From NCBI GenBank assembly GCA_905182175.1, contig CAJJAT010000018.1, forward strand, positions 35,582-99,581: DNA of 64,000 nt. The letters are read 5' to 3'. A program made the translations under genes and the position numbers. The DNA comes from Flavobacteriales bacterium UBA1494 (lineage in GTDB: Bacteria > Bacteroidota > Bacteroidia > Flavobacteriales_E > Vicingaceae). Of this stretch, positions 8,876 through 17,315 are shown one piece after another. Numbering within the stretch: position 1 is the stretch's first letter; the number at the start of each line of letters is the position of its first letter. Below the pieces are notes generated by a model. That model ran no database searches, had not been told where the DNA came from, and worked only from the letters and a program-made list of their open reading frames with translations.

Positions 8876-10279
8876 ATGAAAAGGATTCACAACATAACGA
8901 CACTATCTATTCTCAGTTTGCTACTAGTAAGCTGCACTGTTTCTAATACTCCTTATGCCTTCGACGATCTGTATTACAGTCCTTCAAAAGACCCCGTTCA
9001 ACAAGCGAGAGTTGAAACACCTGCAAACAATCAGACCTATTCTAATACTACCACATACAATGATAGATATGCAGAAGATGGGGAAACGAATTATAACGCG
9101 TCACAATATCAAAACAGTTATGCGGAGGAAAATCAGCAGCAAGCAGCGCAATCAAATAAACAAGCTGAAGACGTAGAATATTATGACGAGGATTATGCTC
9201 AGACACTGCAAACAATCAATGCCCCAGTTAGAAGTTTCAACACCTACGATCCATATCAAAGAGACAGAATAATGTATACTCAAAACCCTGTTTTTGCTGC
9301 ACCAAGTGTTTATGGTGGTTTTCAATTTTGGGATCCATTTATGCCAACAACAGGCCTAAGTGTTGGGTGGAACTCATTTAACGGATGGAACGTAGGAGTT
9401 AATGCCGGTGCTGGTTTTGGTTGTGGAAGAGCATTAAACCCTTACGCAAGGTTTTATGACCCGTTTTGGGGTAATAACATGGGATGGAATGATCCTTTTT
9501 GGGGCCCTCAGTTTGGTTGGGGAAATAACAGAGGTTGGAACAACCAATGGGGCTGGAACAATGGATTTAACAATTTTGGCTATCAGAATGGCTACAGAGA
9601 TGGATTCAATAATGGTGCATTCAACAATTACAGAAACTATGCAGTTGGAAACAACGGAACGAATGGAAGAAATGGAAGAAGACAGGTAGTAGCGCCTAGA
9701 GGAAATGCAGGTTCTAGAAATGTTTCAACAGGAAGTGGGGCAAGACCAGTAAGGCCAGTTAGAGGTGGAAATAGTGAAGGCACGAATACTTCAAACTCAG
9801 TTCGACCATCTAACGCAAGACCAACAAGACCTGCGACCGGAGGAACCACTGCGCCCGGTTCTGAAAGCAGACCTAGCCAAAACACAAGACCTAATACAAC
9901 AAGGCCTGTTAGAAGCACACCTCAGCGATACGAGGTTACTCCGAATAGACCGCAACAAACTCGGCCTAATCAATCTAGACCAACAATACAGCAAAGTAGA
10001 CCTGCTACTCGACCTGCACAAAGCACACCAAATAGTCGACCTACGTATACTAGACCTACACAACAAACTAGGCCTACAAACACTCGACCTGTAACAAGAC
10101 CGACAACAAGACCTGCCCAACAACAGGCAAGGCCTAGAACAAATACTCAACCGAGACAGCAAAGCAGACCCAGCTATAACAATAGCAAACCAACTTACTC
10201 TGCTCCAAGTAGAAGTAGCGGAGGAAGTGGATCTAGTTCGCCTTCAAGAAGCACAACAACTAGACCAAGTAGAAGATAA
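8876..10279 (+). CDS. Lipoprotein with Trp/Asn/Gly-rich core and Arg-Pro repeat tail
   Basis: A 467-residue predicted lipoprotein of unknown function. The lipobox LLVSC puts the acylated cysteine at residue 20. Residues 20-130 are Asn/Gln/Tyr/Glu-rich; 130-260 are rich in Trp, Phe, Asn and Gly, with repeats such as WNDPFWG and WNNQWGWNNGF; from about 285 to the end there are about twenty Arg-Pro dipeptides spaced by Thr, Ser, Gln and Asn, making a strongly basic, probably disordered tail. The design suggests an envelope protein whose tail binds an anionic partner such as peptidoglycan-linked polymer, LPS or DNA; this is inference. It is followed after 11 bases by a FadL-type porin and likely shares its transcript. 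Several overlapping open frames here are by-products of the repeats. Confidence 0.85.
   Translation: MKRIHNITTLSILSLLLVSCTVSNTPYAFDDLYYSPSKDPVQQARVETPANNQTYSNTTTYNDRYAEDGETNYNASQYQNSYAEENQQQAAQSNKQAEDVEYYDEDYAQTLQTINAPVRSFNTYDPYQRDRIMYTQNPVFAAPSVYGGFQFWDPFMPTTGLSVGWNSFNGWNVGVNAGAGFGCGRALNPYARFYDPFWGNNMGWNDPFWGPQFGWGNNRGWNNQWGWNNGFNNFGYQNGYRDGFNNGAFNNYRNYAVGNNGTNGRNGRRQVVAPRGNAGSRNVSTGSGARPVRPVRGGNSEGTNTSNSVRPSNARPTRPATGGTTAPGSESRPSQNTRPNTTRPVRSTPQRYEVTPNRPQQTRPNQSRPTIQQSRPATRPAQSTPNSRPTYTRPTQQTRPTNTRPVTRPTTRPAQQQARPRTNTQPRQQSRPSYNNSKPTYSAPSRSSGGSGSSSPSRSTTTRPSRR
9740..10275 (+). repeat. Low-complexity Arg-Pro coding repeat
   Basis: Degenerate short repeats of the form AGACCT/CGACCT/AGGCCT separated by 6-15 bases encode the Arg-Pro tail of the lipoprotein. 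Codon choice for Arg and Pro varies from unit to unit, so the repeat is kept at protein rather than DNA level. Confidence 0.8.
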
Positions 10280-10290
10280 AAAGAAAGACT

Positions 10291-11823
10291 ATGAAATATA
10301 TCATCGCACTCTTAACCCTTGGACTAGCCAGCGCCAGTTTTGCTCAAAATTACTCAGACGCATTGCGGTTCTCTAGAACCGACATTGCTGGATCAGCAAG
10401 ATACGTCGCAATGGGTGGTTCTTTCGGAGCATTAGGAGGGGAAATTTCAGGAATATCTGTAAATCCAGGAGGAATTGGAGTTTACCGAAACTCAGAATTT
10501 ACTTTTACTGCAGGCTTTAACAATTACGACGCTGAAACGAATTTTAGAGGTTCCAGCGCATCAGATGGACGCTTTAATTTAAATTTGCCAAACTTTGGGT
10601 ATGTTGGTAATTATAAAATTAATTCGAATGGTTGGAAAAGTTATTCTTTTGGAATACTGCACAACAGGTTAAGTCATTTTGGATCTGAACAGAGAGCGTT
10701 TGGGAATTCTAAAAATTCCACATTTGTTGATGATTACGTAAACCAGCTTAACAATAAAAACGCTTCAGTTGCACAAGCTAGTGACTATGACAACTACCCG
10801 TTTGGCGCAGCACAAGCATGGAATACAGTATTAATAGATACATTAACAAACCAATCAACAGGATTGGTTGATTATATCCCTTACATATTCCTATTTCAAG
10901 CAGATTCATCAATTACAGGAAGGTCCCCACGATCTGTCGAAAACATTGCACAATCAAGAACAATAGATACAAGAGGAAACCAAGCGGAAACTCAGTTTGT
11001 ATTTGGTGGTAACTTTGATGATAAGTTATACTTAGGAGCAAGTATTTCAATTCAAACTGTAAATTTTGAAAGAGAATCTAGCTTTAGTGAAGAGTACACA
11101 TACGGACCGAACGCAACTGCACAAGATTCTCATTTGGTGGTCTCCTACCAAGAGAATACTCGATTAGTATCAGAAGGACGTGGAGTAAATCTAAAAATTG
11201 GTGCAATTTACAAAGTGACAGAACAATTAAGAATTGGATTATCCGCCCAAACACCCACAGTCATGAGCTTTGATGAAGTCTTTATTGTAGATGCCCAATC
11301 TCAATTTGCCGACGGGTCTACAAGAGATGCTGAATCTATTGAAGCTTCATTTGGCTACAGGTTAAGAACCCCTGCAAGAGTTAATGCAAGTTTAGCATAT
11401 CTTTTTATGCAGCGAGCTGCACTTAATGTGGACTATGAATATGTTAACTACTCCACTTCTTTTTTTAACGATAGAAACGAATTCAACAATGATTACACAC
11501 CTCAAAATAATGGAATAGAAGAGTTTTTAACCAGTGCTCATCATGTAAGAGTTGGTGCAGAGTGCAAAATCAATCCATTTGTAATTCGTGCAGGATACAA
11601 TTACCAAGGGAACCCCTACTCTGTTAACTTCACAGATGCCGATGAAAGCAGAAGCACGTATTCGATTGGAGGTGGTTTCAGAAACAAAAATTTTAATTTT
11701 GATGTAGCAATGAATTGGAGAAACGTTGCATTAACAGAGAAATTTTACGACTCTGCAGACCAAACAGCAACTATAGACGAAAGAGAAACAAATGTTGTTT
11801 TTACCTTCGGTTGGAGATGGTAA
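10291..11823 (+). CDS. Outer membrane transport protein, OMPP1/FadL/TodX family
   Basis: A 510-residue outer-membrane beta-barrel. The signal peptide ends ASASFAQ near residue 19. The following segment (DALRFSRTDIAGSARYVAMGGSFGALGG, then SVNPGGIGVYRNSEF) is the N-terminal plug signature seen in Bacteroidota members of the FadL family, and the chain ends in an aromatic barrel strand (FTFGWRW). FadL proteins move hydrophobic molecules across the outer membrane; the substrate here is unknown. It is probably co-transcribed with the Arg-Pro lipoprotein, and a hairpin terminator follows 27 bases after the stop. Confidence 0.88.
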   Translation: MKYIIALLTLGLASASFAQNYSDALRFSRTDIAGSARYVAMGGSFGALGGEISGISVNPGGIGVYRNSEFTFTAGFNNYDAETNFRGSSASDGRFNLNLPNFGYVGNYKINSNGWKSYSFGILHNRLSHFGSEQRAFGNSKNSTFVDDYVNQLNNKNASVAQASDYDNYPFGAAQAWNTVLIDTLTNQSTGLVDYIPYIFLFQADSSITGRSPRSVENIAQSRTIDTRGNQAETQFVFGGNFDDKLYLGASISIQTVNFERESSFSEEYTYGPNATAQDSHLVVSYQENTRLVSEGRGVNLKIGAIYKVTEQLRIGLSAQTPTVMSFDEVFIVDAQSQFADGSTRDAESIEASFGYRLRTPARVNASLAYLFMQRAALNVDYEYVNYSTSFFNDRNEFNNDYTPQNNGIEEFLTSAHHVRVGAECKINPFVIRAGYNYQGNPYSVNFTDADESRSTYSIGGGFRNKNFNFDVAMNWRNVALTEKFYDSADQTATIDERETNVVFTFGWRW

Positions 11824-11850
11824 CGATCTCAAAAAATAATTAAATACAAG

Positions 11851-11880
11851 AAAAGGGGAAGCCAATTGACTTCCCCTTTT
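11851..11880. terminator. Bidirectional terminator between convergent genes
   Basis: An 11-bp perfect stem (AAAAGGGGAAG / CTTCCCCTTTT) with an eight-base loop. A- and T-runs at the stem ends allow use from both sides, by the FadL-type gene and by the glucosaminidase gene that ends at 11890. Confidence 0.85.
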
Positions 11881-11889
11881 TGTATGCCA

Positions 11890-12849
11890 CTACTGATGCT
11901 TTACCTTTTGCAAATAGATCTTATCGCCTTGCTTGGGTGAATCTCCGTCGTACAACCTATTTTTCTTTAATAATTTTCTCAACTTTATTCCGTACTGCTG
12001 AGATATATCCCACATGGTTTCCCCTGTCCTTGCGATGTGATACTCTTCTTGCGCTTTTCTTCTCTTGGGCTGAAGGAACAAAACTCCTGTGTCAAACAAT
12101 TCTCTTTCCTTATTTAAATCGTTGTATTTGTGCAGCTGCCAAACTCCCATGTTAAACTCTTCAGCAATTTTTTCAAAACTGTCTTCAGGTTTTACTTCTA
12201 TGTACCGAATGTTGTTTTCATGTAGCTTAGTTGGATGATTTCCCCTTTTCTTGGAGTTAGCAATGACTTTCGGTTCGTCAACCTCCCTTTTCTTTTCTTT
12301 TTTAGTTTTTTCCTTCTTTCCTTTCCCTACCTTTTCCGATTTGATTTTATCGAACTTGGCTAAATCATTTTCTTCGATAATCCGAATTAACAATTGCGGA
12401 TACTTTGGATTTGTTGCATACCCTGCGGCTTTTAACCCTTTAGCCCAACCTTTATAATCTGTTATTTTAAGGTCGAATAAAGAGGCGTATCGCTTTCGAT
12501 TTAAGAATTCAGAATGATCTGCGAACGATTCTAAAGCTGTTTTATATTTCCGAAAGCATTCATCTTTAGCATCGTCATCTTGTATAAAAGTTTCGCCAGT
12601 CCAACTGCTGTGGCACTTAATTCCAAAATGATTGTTGGCGTACCTTGCTAATGGACTATTTCCATCTCCTGACTCTAAAATTCCTTGTGCCAAGGTAATG
12701 CTTGCAGGAACACCGCCACGGTGCATCTCTTTAATCGCTTCATTTTTATACGTTTCTATATATTCTGAGCGTGTAATTCGTTTACTTGCAGGTTGTGCAA
12801 AAGCAGTTTGTATAAATAATACACTTGTTACAAATAAAATTTTTCTCAT
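11890..12849 (-). CDS. N-acetylglucosaminidase with two LysM domains
   Basis: A 319-residue secreted peptidoglycan hydrolase. Signal peptide 1-19 (ends TAFAQ). The glucosaminidase domain (FlgJ/LytD type) covers about 25-165, with the likely catalytic Glu59 in AQGILESG and the motifs NNHFGIKC, CFRKYKTALESFADHSEFL and YATNPKYPQLLI. A Lys-rich linker (170-200) leads to two LysM modules, about 215-260 and 270-315, which bind the glycan. It should act in the periplasm during cell-wall turnover. The closest downstream feature is the shared hairpin at 11851. A well-spaced promoter lies almost on top of the start codon. Confidence 0.93.
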   Translation of the reverse strand: MRKILFVTSVLFIQTAFAQPASKRITRSEYIETYKNEAIKEMHRGGVPASITLAQGILESGDGNSPLARYANNHFGIKCHSSWTGETFIQDDDAKDECFRKYKTALESFADHSEFLNRKRYASLFDLKITDYKGWAKGLKAAGYATNPKYPQLLIRIIEENDLAKFDKIKSEKVGKGKKEKTKKEKKREVDEPKVIANSKKRGNHPTKLHENNIRYIEVKPEDSFEKIAEEFNMGVWQLHKYNDLNKERELFDTGVLFLQPKRRKAQEEYHIARTGETMWDISQQYGIKLRKLLKKNRLYDGDSPKQGDKIYLQKVKHQ

Positions 12850-12853
12850 TCTT

Positions 12854-12885
12854 CAAATTTATTGAGCATACCTCTGCTGGCACAA
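12854..12885 (-). promoter_or_regulatory. Promoter of the LysM glucosaminidase gene
   Basis: On the minus strand TTG (12885-12883), 21 bases, then TAAATTTG (12861-12854) fits the Bacteroidota -33/-7 pattern. The -7 box ends only four bases before the ATG at 12849, so the message would have almost no leader. Confidence 0.55.
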
Positions 12886-12929
12886 CCGACAACGAAAAAG
12901 TATTAACAATGGTACTTTGATGAAAAAGT

Positions 12930-13805
12930 CTAATTCCCTTGTAAGCCGCCTGTATGAATTGCCAATATTTTGTCACCTCTTTTGAAAGCGCTCTTCTGAA
13001 TTAAGTCAAACAAGCCAAACATCATTTTTGAAGTGTAGATTTTGTCAAGCTCAACTTTGTACTCTTTAAAAAATTGAGACATGAATGCCAACTGCTCTGG
13101 CTTTGTTTTTCCATATCCACCAAAATGGTACTCTAGTTGCAATTGAACTTTGGCTAGTTGCGTCGAATCACAATATTGCTCCATTTCTTCCAAAATAAAG
13201 CTACCTCCTTTTAATGCCGGAAATACGATCAGCTTCTCGTTTTTCAATTGTCTACAAATACCTGAAGCAGTCGTTCCTGTGCCTGCAGATACAGCAATTG
13301 CATCAAACTGTAGGTTTACCTCTTGAAGAATTTCCTCGCACCCTTGAACTCCAAGTTCACTCGCTCCGCCTTCAGGAATCAAATAAAATTCACCGAAGTG
13401 CTCTTCTAATTTGTGTTGAAAAGATTCTGTCGTTTTCAGCTTGTAGTCTGCTCTACTAACAAAATGCATGTGCATTCCATTTAGTTTGGCTTCAGACAGG
13501 GTTTTATTCTCAAAGCCTTCATCTCCTCGAATAACTCCTATCGTTTGAATGCCCAACAATTTGCCTACAGCAGCAGTTGCTGCAATATGGTTGGAGTAAG
13601 CACCACCAAACGTCAGCAATTTATGATGCCCTCTATTTGTTGCCTCTTGAATATTATACTTGAGCTTCCTCCATTTATTCCCTGAAATTTCTGTGTGAAT
13701 TAAATCATCTCGCTTTAGCCAAAGCTCAACTCCGTGATCATCTAAAAATTTAGATTTTAATTGTTGAACAGAACTTGGCAAATTAAAAAAATTCATATTC
13801 AACAA
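12930..13805 (-). CDS. PLP-dependent ACC deaminase / D-cysteine desulfhydrase family enzyme
   Basis: A 291-residue fold-type II PLP enzyme. The motif SGNKWRKLKYN holds the probable Schiff-base lysine (Lys44), GGAYSNHIAATAA contacts cofactor and substrate, and SAGTGTTASGI binds the PLP phosphate. Family members deaminate 1-aminocyclopropane-1-carboxylate or desulfhydrate D-cysteine; most bacterial homologues are D-cysteine desulfhydrases, and sequence alone does not settle it. The protein is shorter than the 330-340 residues usual for the family. Translation may begin at the first ATG or at Met4 (MNFFNLP). It is transcribed toward, and 80 bases from, the glucosaminidase gene. Confidence 0.88.
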   Translation of the reverse strand: MLNMNFFNLPSSVQQLKSKFLDDHGVELWLKRDDLIHTEISGNKWRKLKYNIQEATNRGHHKLLTFGGAYSNHIAATAAVGKLLGIQTIGVIRGDEGFENKTLSEAKLNGMHMHFVSRADYKLKTTESFQHKLEEHFGEFYLIPEGGASELGVQGCEEILQEVNLQFDAIAVSAGTGTTASGICRQLKNEKLIVFPALKGGSFILEEMEQYCDSTQLAKVQLQLEYHFGGYGKTKPEQLAFMSQFFKEYKVELDKIYTSKMMFGLFDLIQKSAFKRGDKILAIHTGGLQGN

Positions 13806-13860
13806 AATTGATTAAAAATGAACCAAATTGTACTTTTAGAGTTCCTTAATTTTACAATTT

Positions 13861-14034
13861 ATGGAAGGCTTTTCAATTTTAGATAAATACGACAAGGATG
13901 AATACTACGTGAACGAGGATGGCTATGTTGTTTTTACTGAAAAACACCATCTTAAACGTGGCTATTGTTGCAAGAACGGTTGCAAACATTGTCCGTTCGG
14001 TTTTGATAAAAAGAAAGGAAGAATTATTAAGTAA
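13861..14034 (+). CDS. Small Cys-rich protein (DUF5522-like)
   Basis: A 57-residue protein beginning MEGFSILDKYDKDEYYVNEDG and containing GYCCKNGCKHCPFGF, the conserved core of the DUF5522 family that is common in Bacteroidota. Four cysteines and a neighbouring histidine (CC-x3-C-x2-C with His before the last) suggest a zinc or iron-sulfur site. Function is unknown. It lies between the divergent PLP enzyme and hutU, 50 bases upstream of hutU on the same strand. No convincing promoter box is visible. Confidence 0.82.
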   Translation: MEGFSILDKYDKDEYYVNEDGYVVFTEKHHLKRGYCCKNGCKHCPFGFDKKKGRIIK

Positions 14035-14084
14035 TTTAATAAAATTCAAAGTACTATTAAGATCAATATTTAGATTATACAGTT

Positions 14085-16088
14085 ATGGAAAAAATAGCAC
14101 TCTCTTTTAAAGCAGAAATTTTACAAGGAATTCCTAAAGATTTACCTGCTGCTAAAACATATGATTCGGAAATAAATCATGCCCCAGTTCGTAAGCAAAT
14201 ACTTACAGCCGAAGAAAAGAAGTTGGCCTTAAGAAACGCCCTTCGTTACTTTGATAAAAAACACCATTCTGTTTTAGCCAAGGAGTTTTCAAAAGAACTA
14301 CAAGATTACGGTAGAGTTTACATGCACCGCTTTCGTCCGGATTACGAAATAAAAGCGAAGCACATTGAGGAATTTCCACATCAATCTGAACAAGCAGCTG
14401 GCATTATGTTAATGCTTTCAAATAATCTAGATCATGCTGTTGCTCAGCACCCTCATGAATTAATAACATACGGGGGTAACGGTGCTGTTTTCCAAAATTG
14501 GGCGCAGTATCTTCTGTGCATGCAGTATTTAGCAACCATGAATGATCAACAAACTCTGGTCATGTATTCTGGTCATTCAATGGGTCTATTCCCTTCGCAC
14601 AAGGATGCTCCAAGAGTTGTGGTTACCAATGGAATGATGATACCTAATTATTCTAAACCCGATGATTGGGAGAAATTTAACGCTATGGGCGTAACTCAAT
14701 ACGGTCAGATGACTGCCGGCTCGTTTATGTACATAGGTCCTCAGGGAATTGTTCATGGAACTACCATTACTCTGTTGAACGCCGGTAGAATGATTTCTGA
14801 TGAAGGTTTAGGCGGCAAATTATTTATTACAGCAGGCCTAGGCGGAATGTCAGGAGCTCAACCAAAAGCGGCAAAAATTGCAGGAGCAGTTAGCATTACA
14901 GCTGAGATCAATGCGAAAGCCACCTACACCAGACATTCACAAGGTTGGGTAGATGAAGTCTATACAGATTTAGATGAATTGCTTTCTAGAACAAAGCAAG
15001 CTCAAAATAACAAGGAGGCTGTTTCTTTAGTTTACCAAGGAAACATCGTTGAGCTTTGGGAGAAATTAGTAGAAGAGGATTTTCCTGTTGATTTGGGTTC
15101 TGACCAAACGTCACTTCACAACCCTTGGGCAGGAGGATATTATCCGCTAGGATATACATTAGAAGAAGCCAACGAAATGATGGCAAAAGAACCTCTTAAA
15201 TTCAAGAAGGAAGTTCAAAAGACATTAAAACGGCATGTTATTGCGATCAATACACTAAGTGCAAACGGAATGTACTTCTTCGACTATGGTAATGCGTTTT
15301 TGTTAGAGTCTAGCAGAGCTGGAGCTGACATTATGGAAGGTTTAAATTTCAAATACCCATCTTATGTTCAAGATATTATGGGACCCATGTGTTTCGATTT
15401 TGGATTTGGCCCATTCAGATGGGTATGCGCCTCTAATGACCCAAAAGATCTTCAAATTACAGACAGAATTGCAGGAGATGTTTTAGAAGAAATGGCAAAA
15501 GAAGCACCAAAAGAAATTAAACAACAAATTGAAGATAACTTGAAGTGGATTAGAGCTGCTGACGAAAACAAATTGGTTGTTGGTTCACAAGCAAGAATTT
15601 TATATGCGGATGCTGAAGGAAGAATGAGAATTGCAAAAGCGTTCAATAACGCTGTAAAATCAGGTGAGCTCTCTGCTTCTATTATTTTAGGAAGAGATCA
15701 TCACGATGTTTCAGGAACAGATTCTCCTTACAGAGAAACTTCAAACATTTATGATGGTTCACAATTTACAGCAGACATGGCTATTCAAAATGTTATTGGA
15801 GATTCATTTAGGGGAGCAACATGGGTTTCTATCCACAACGGAGGTGGCGTTGGTTGGGGTGAAGTAGTAAATGGAGGCTTCGGAATGTTAATAGACGGAA
15901 GTTCAGATTCTGAAAGAAGGCTTACTTCAATGCTGCATTGGGATGTTAACAACGGAATTGCGCGAAGAAATTGGGCAAGAAACGAAGGTGCTACCTACGC
16001 TATTAAAAGAGCAATGGAAATGGAACCCAACTTAAAAGTTACTATCCCTAATTTAGTAGACGATGCTGATTTGGAAGACCTGCTATAA
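14085..16088 (+). CDS. hutU: Urocanate hydratase
   Basis: A 667-residue cytoplasmic enzyme that turns urocanate into imidazolone propionate, the second step of histidine breakdown, with tightly bound NAD. Family signatures include ITYGGNGAVFQNWAQY, MYSGHSMGLFPSHKDAPR, GPQGIVHGTTITLLNAGR, FITAGLGGMSGAQPKA (dinucleotide binding), GFGPFRWVCASNDP with the active-site cysteine region, and GRDHHDVSGTDSPYRET. The length exceeds the 550-560 of Pseudomonas enzymes and matches the longer Bacteroidota form. No other hut gene is in the window, so the pathway genes are scattered in this genome. Confidence 0.96.
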   Translation: MEKIALSFKAEILQGIPKDLPAAKTYDSEINHAPVRKQILTAEEKKLALRNALRYFDKKHHSVLAKEFSKELQDYGRVYMHRFRPDYEIKAKHIEEFPHQSEQAAGIMLMLSNNLDHAVAQHPHELITYGGNGAVFQNWAQYLLCMQYLATMNDQQTLVMYSGHSMGLFPSHKDAPRVVVTNGMMIPNYSKPDDWEKFNAMGVTQYGQMTAGSFMYIGPQGIVHGTTITLLNAGRMISDEGLGGKLFITAGLGGMSGAQPKAAKIAGAVSITAEINAKATYTRHSQGWVDEVYTDLDELLSRTKQAQNNKEAVSLVYQGNIVELWEKLVEEDFPVDLGSDQTSLHNPWAGGYYPLGYTLEEANEMMAKEPLKFKKEVQKTLKRHVIAINTLSANGMYFFDYGNAFLLESSRAGADIMEGLNFKYPSYVQDIMGPMCFDFGFGPFRWVCASNDPKDLQITDRIAGDVLEEMAKEAPKEIKQQIEDNLKWIRAADENKLVVGSQARILYADAEGRMRIAKAFNNAVKSGELSASIILGRDHHDVSGTDSPYRETSNIYDGSQFTADMAIQNVIGDSFRGATWVSIHNGGGVGWGEVVNGGFGMLIDGSSDSERRLTSMLHWDVNNGIARRNWARNEGATYAIKRAMEMEPNLKVTIPNLVDDADLEDLL

Positions 16089-16135
16089 GCGAATAAGGCA
16101 CAAAAAAGACGAATTAGAAACAGCATTGAGTAGGT

Positions 16136-16161
16136 TTTAGAATATTCATATACATTCTAAA
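16136..16161 (+). other. Inverted repeat downstream of hutU
   Basis: TTTAGAAT and ATTCTAAA form 8-bp arms around a ten-base loop, 48 bases after the hutU stop. There is no T-run after it, so it is at best a weak terminator or an mRNA 3' stabiliser. The rest of the 262-base gap before the antitoxin gene shows nothing up to 16294. Confidence 0.35.
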
Positions 16162-16293
16162 TACTTATGTAGTCCCCTATTTTAACGATCAAGGAATGAC
16201 CACAGAATCTACTTTATGCATGATTCCCATTTGCATAGCAGACAGTTATTAATTTAGTAGATTTAAAGAGCGACGAATAGAAAATGCCAATTT

Positions 16294-16334
16294 AGACATT
16301 TGTCTTAATTTATGAGATAAAAGTCGTACATTTG
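16294..16334 (+). promoter_or_regulatory. Putative operator and -7 box of the Xre-RES operon
   Basis: AGACA-TT-TGTCT (16294-16305) is a short inverted repeat of the kind bound by Xre-type antitoxins. It is followed by TACATTTG (16327-16334), a consensus -7 box ending 16 bases before the antitoxin ATG. The repeat sits about where the -33 contacts would be, which suits autorepression. No TTG with 19-21-base spacing is seen, so the promoter half is weaker than the -7 box alone suggests. Confidence 0.5.
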
Positions 16335-16350
16335 AGGTAAACTAAATGGT

Positions 16351-16854
16351 ATGGTTTATAAAGCGAATGACATAAAATTACTTGCAGTGCAGGAATCAAT
16401 CTTAGCATATGCAAAAACTATTTCTACTGCAGGAGCTCAAGCCAATCAACTACATTATATAAGAAGCGATTTTTTCCAAAACAAGCTTTTGGTAATTCAA
16501 TTCATTCAAACAGGGCTGCCATTTGATTTATTTGAAAAAATAAAGGCGATTACTCCTTTTTCAGAAGAAGACTGGGCAAACTACCTCAACCTTTCAGTAA
16601 AAACCCTGCAACGAAACAAAAAGGAAGTAGACTTCGTATTTAAACCAATCCATTCCGAAAAAATAATAGAACTTGCCGAAATAGCTTATTTTGGCCATGA
16701 AATATTTGATACCAAAGAAAAATTTTATAGTTGGTTATTTTCTAATAACTATTCTTTAGGTAATCAACTACCAAGCTCACTTTTACAAAACTCATACGGC
16801 AAAGAAATGGTGATGGCGGAGCTAAACAGGATTGATCATGGAATTTTTGTATAA
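16351..16854 (+). CDS. Xre/MbcA/ParS-type antitoxin
   Basis: A 167-residue antitoxin of the type paired with RES toxins. The N-terminal half has a helix-rich region with a diverged Xre-like HTH (around EEDWANYLNLSVKTLQRNK, residues 70-90). The C-terminal toxin-binding domain (about 110-165, DUF2384-like) shows the usual layout: AEIAYFGHEIFDTKEKFYSWLFSNN, LGNQLPSSLL, and a final LNRIDHGIFV that plugs the toxin active site in known structures. The stop TAA shares its last A with the ATG of the toxin (TAATG), the normal tight coupling for this pair. Confidence 0.88.
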   Translation: MVYKANDIKLLAVQESILAYAKTISTAGAQANQLHYIRSDFFQNKLLVIQFIQTGLPFDLFEKIKAITPFSEEDWANYLNLSVKTLQRNKKEVDFVFKPIHSEKIIELAEIAYFGHEIFDTKEKFYSWLFSNNYSLGNQLPSSLLQNSYGKEMVMAELNRIDHGIFV

Positions 16855-17315
16855 TGACGCTGTTTCGATTAACTAGACTGAAATACGCAGGCAAATTAAG
16901 CGGTTATGGAGCATCGCTTTATGGTAATCGATGGAATTCCAAAGGTGTTGAAATGTTATACACTGCAGAAAGTAGATCATTAGCAATGGCCGAAGTTATG
17001 GTTCACCTGACATTAGCCAGCCTACCAAGTGATTTTATGATGGTTGAGATCGAGGTTCCAAACGAAGTGACTTACGCTGTACTTAAGCCATCCGAACTTA
17101 ACGAGAATTGGAACGCAAACCCATTTGTTTCTTCCACACAGAAAACAGGAGATGCCTTTATTCATTCAGGAAAACCCTGCTTGTTAAAAGTTCCATCTGC
17201 AGTTGTTCAAGGAGATTCCAATTATCTTATTAATCCATATCATATACAATTCAAACTCATTAAAATTGCTGCTTCAAGTAATTTCCCTTTAGATCACAGA
17301 ATTTTTAAAACGTAA
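16854..17315 (+). CDS. RES-domain toxin (NAD+ phosphorylase/degrading)
   Basis: A 153-residue RES toxin. Conserved residues expected in the active site are visible: Arg5 in LFRLTR, Arg26 in YGNRWNSKG, Glu47 in AMAEVMVHL, Ser115 in KVPSAVV, and the closing NYLINPYH. Characterised RES toxins (MbcT and relatives) destroy NAD+ and stop growth; I infer the same here because no key residue is missing. It overlaps the upstream antitoxin by one base and, unusually, overlaps the downstream pseudouridine synthase start by one base in the same TAATG manner. Confidence 0.88.
   Translation: MTLFRLTRLKYAGKLSGYGASLYGNRWNSKGVEMLYTAESRSLAMAEVMVHLTLASLPSDFMMVEIEVPNEVTYAVLKPSELNENWNANPFVSSTQKTGDAFIHSGKPCLLKVPSAVVQGDSNYLINPYHIQFKLIKIAASSNFPLDHRIFKT

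Noticed and set aside
9637..10162. Several long open frames on both strands within the Arg-Pro lipoprotein gene
   Set aside because: They are by-products of the short repeated codons; none has a plausible start context, fold or conserved motif.
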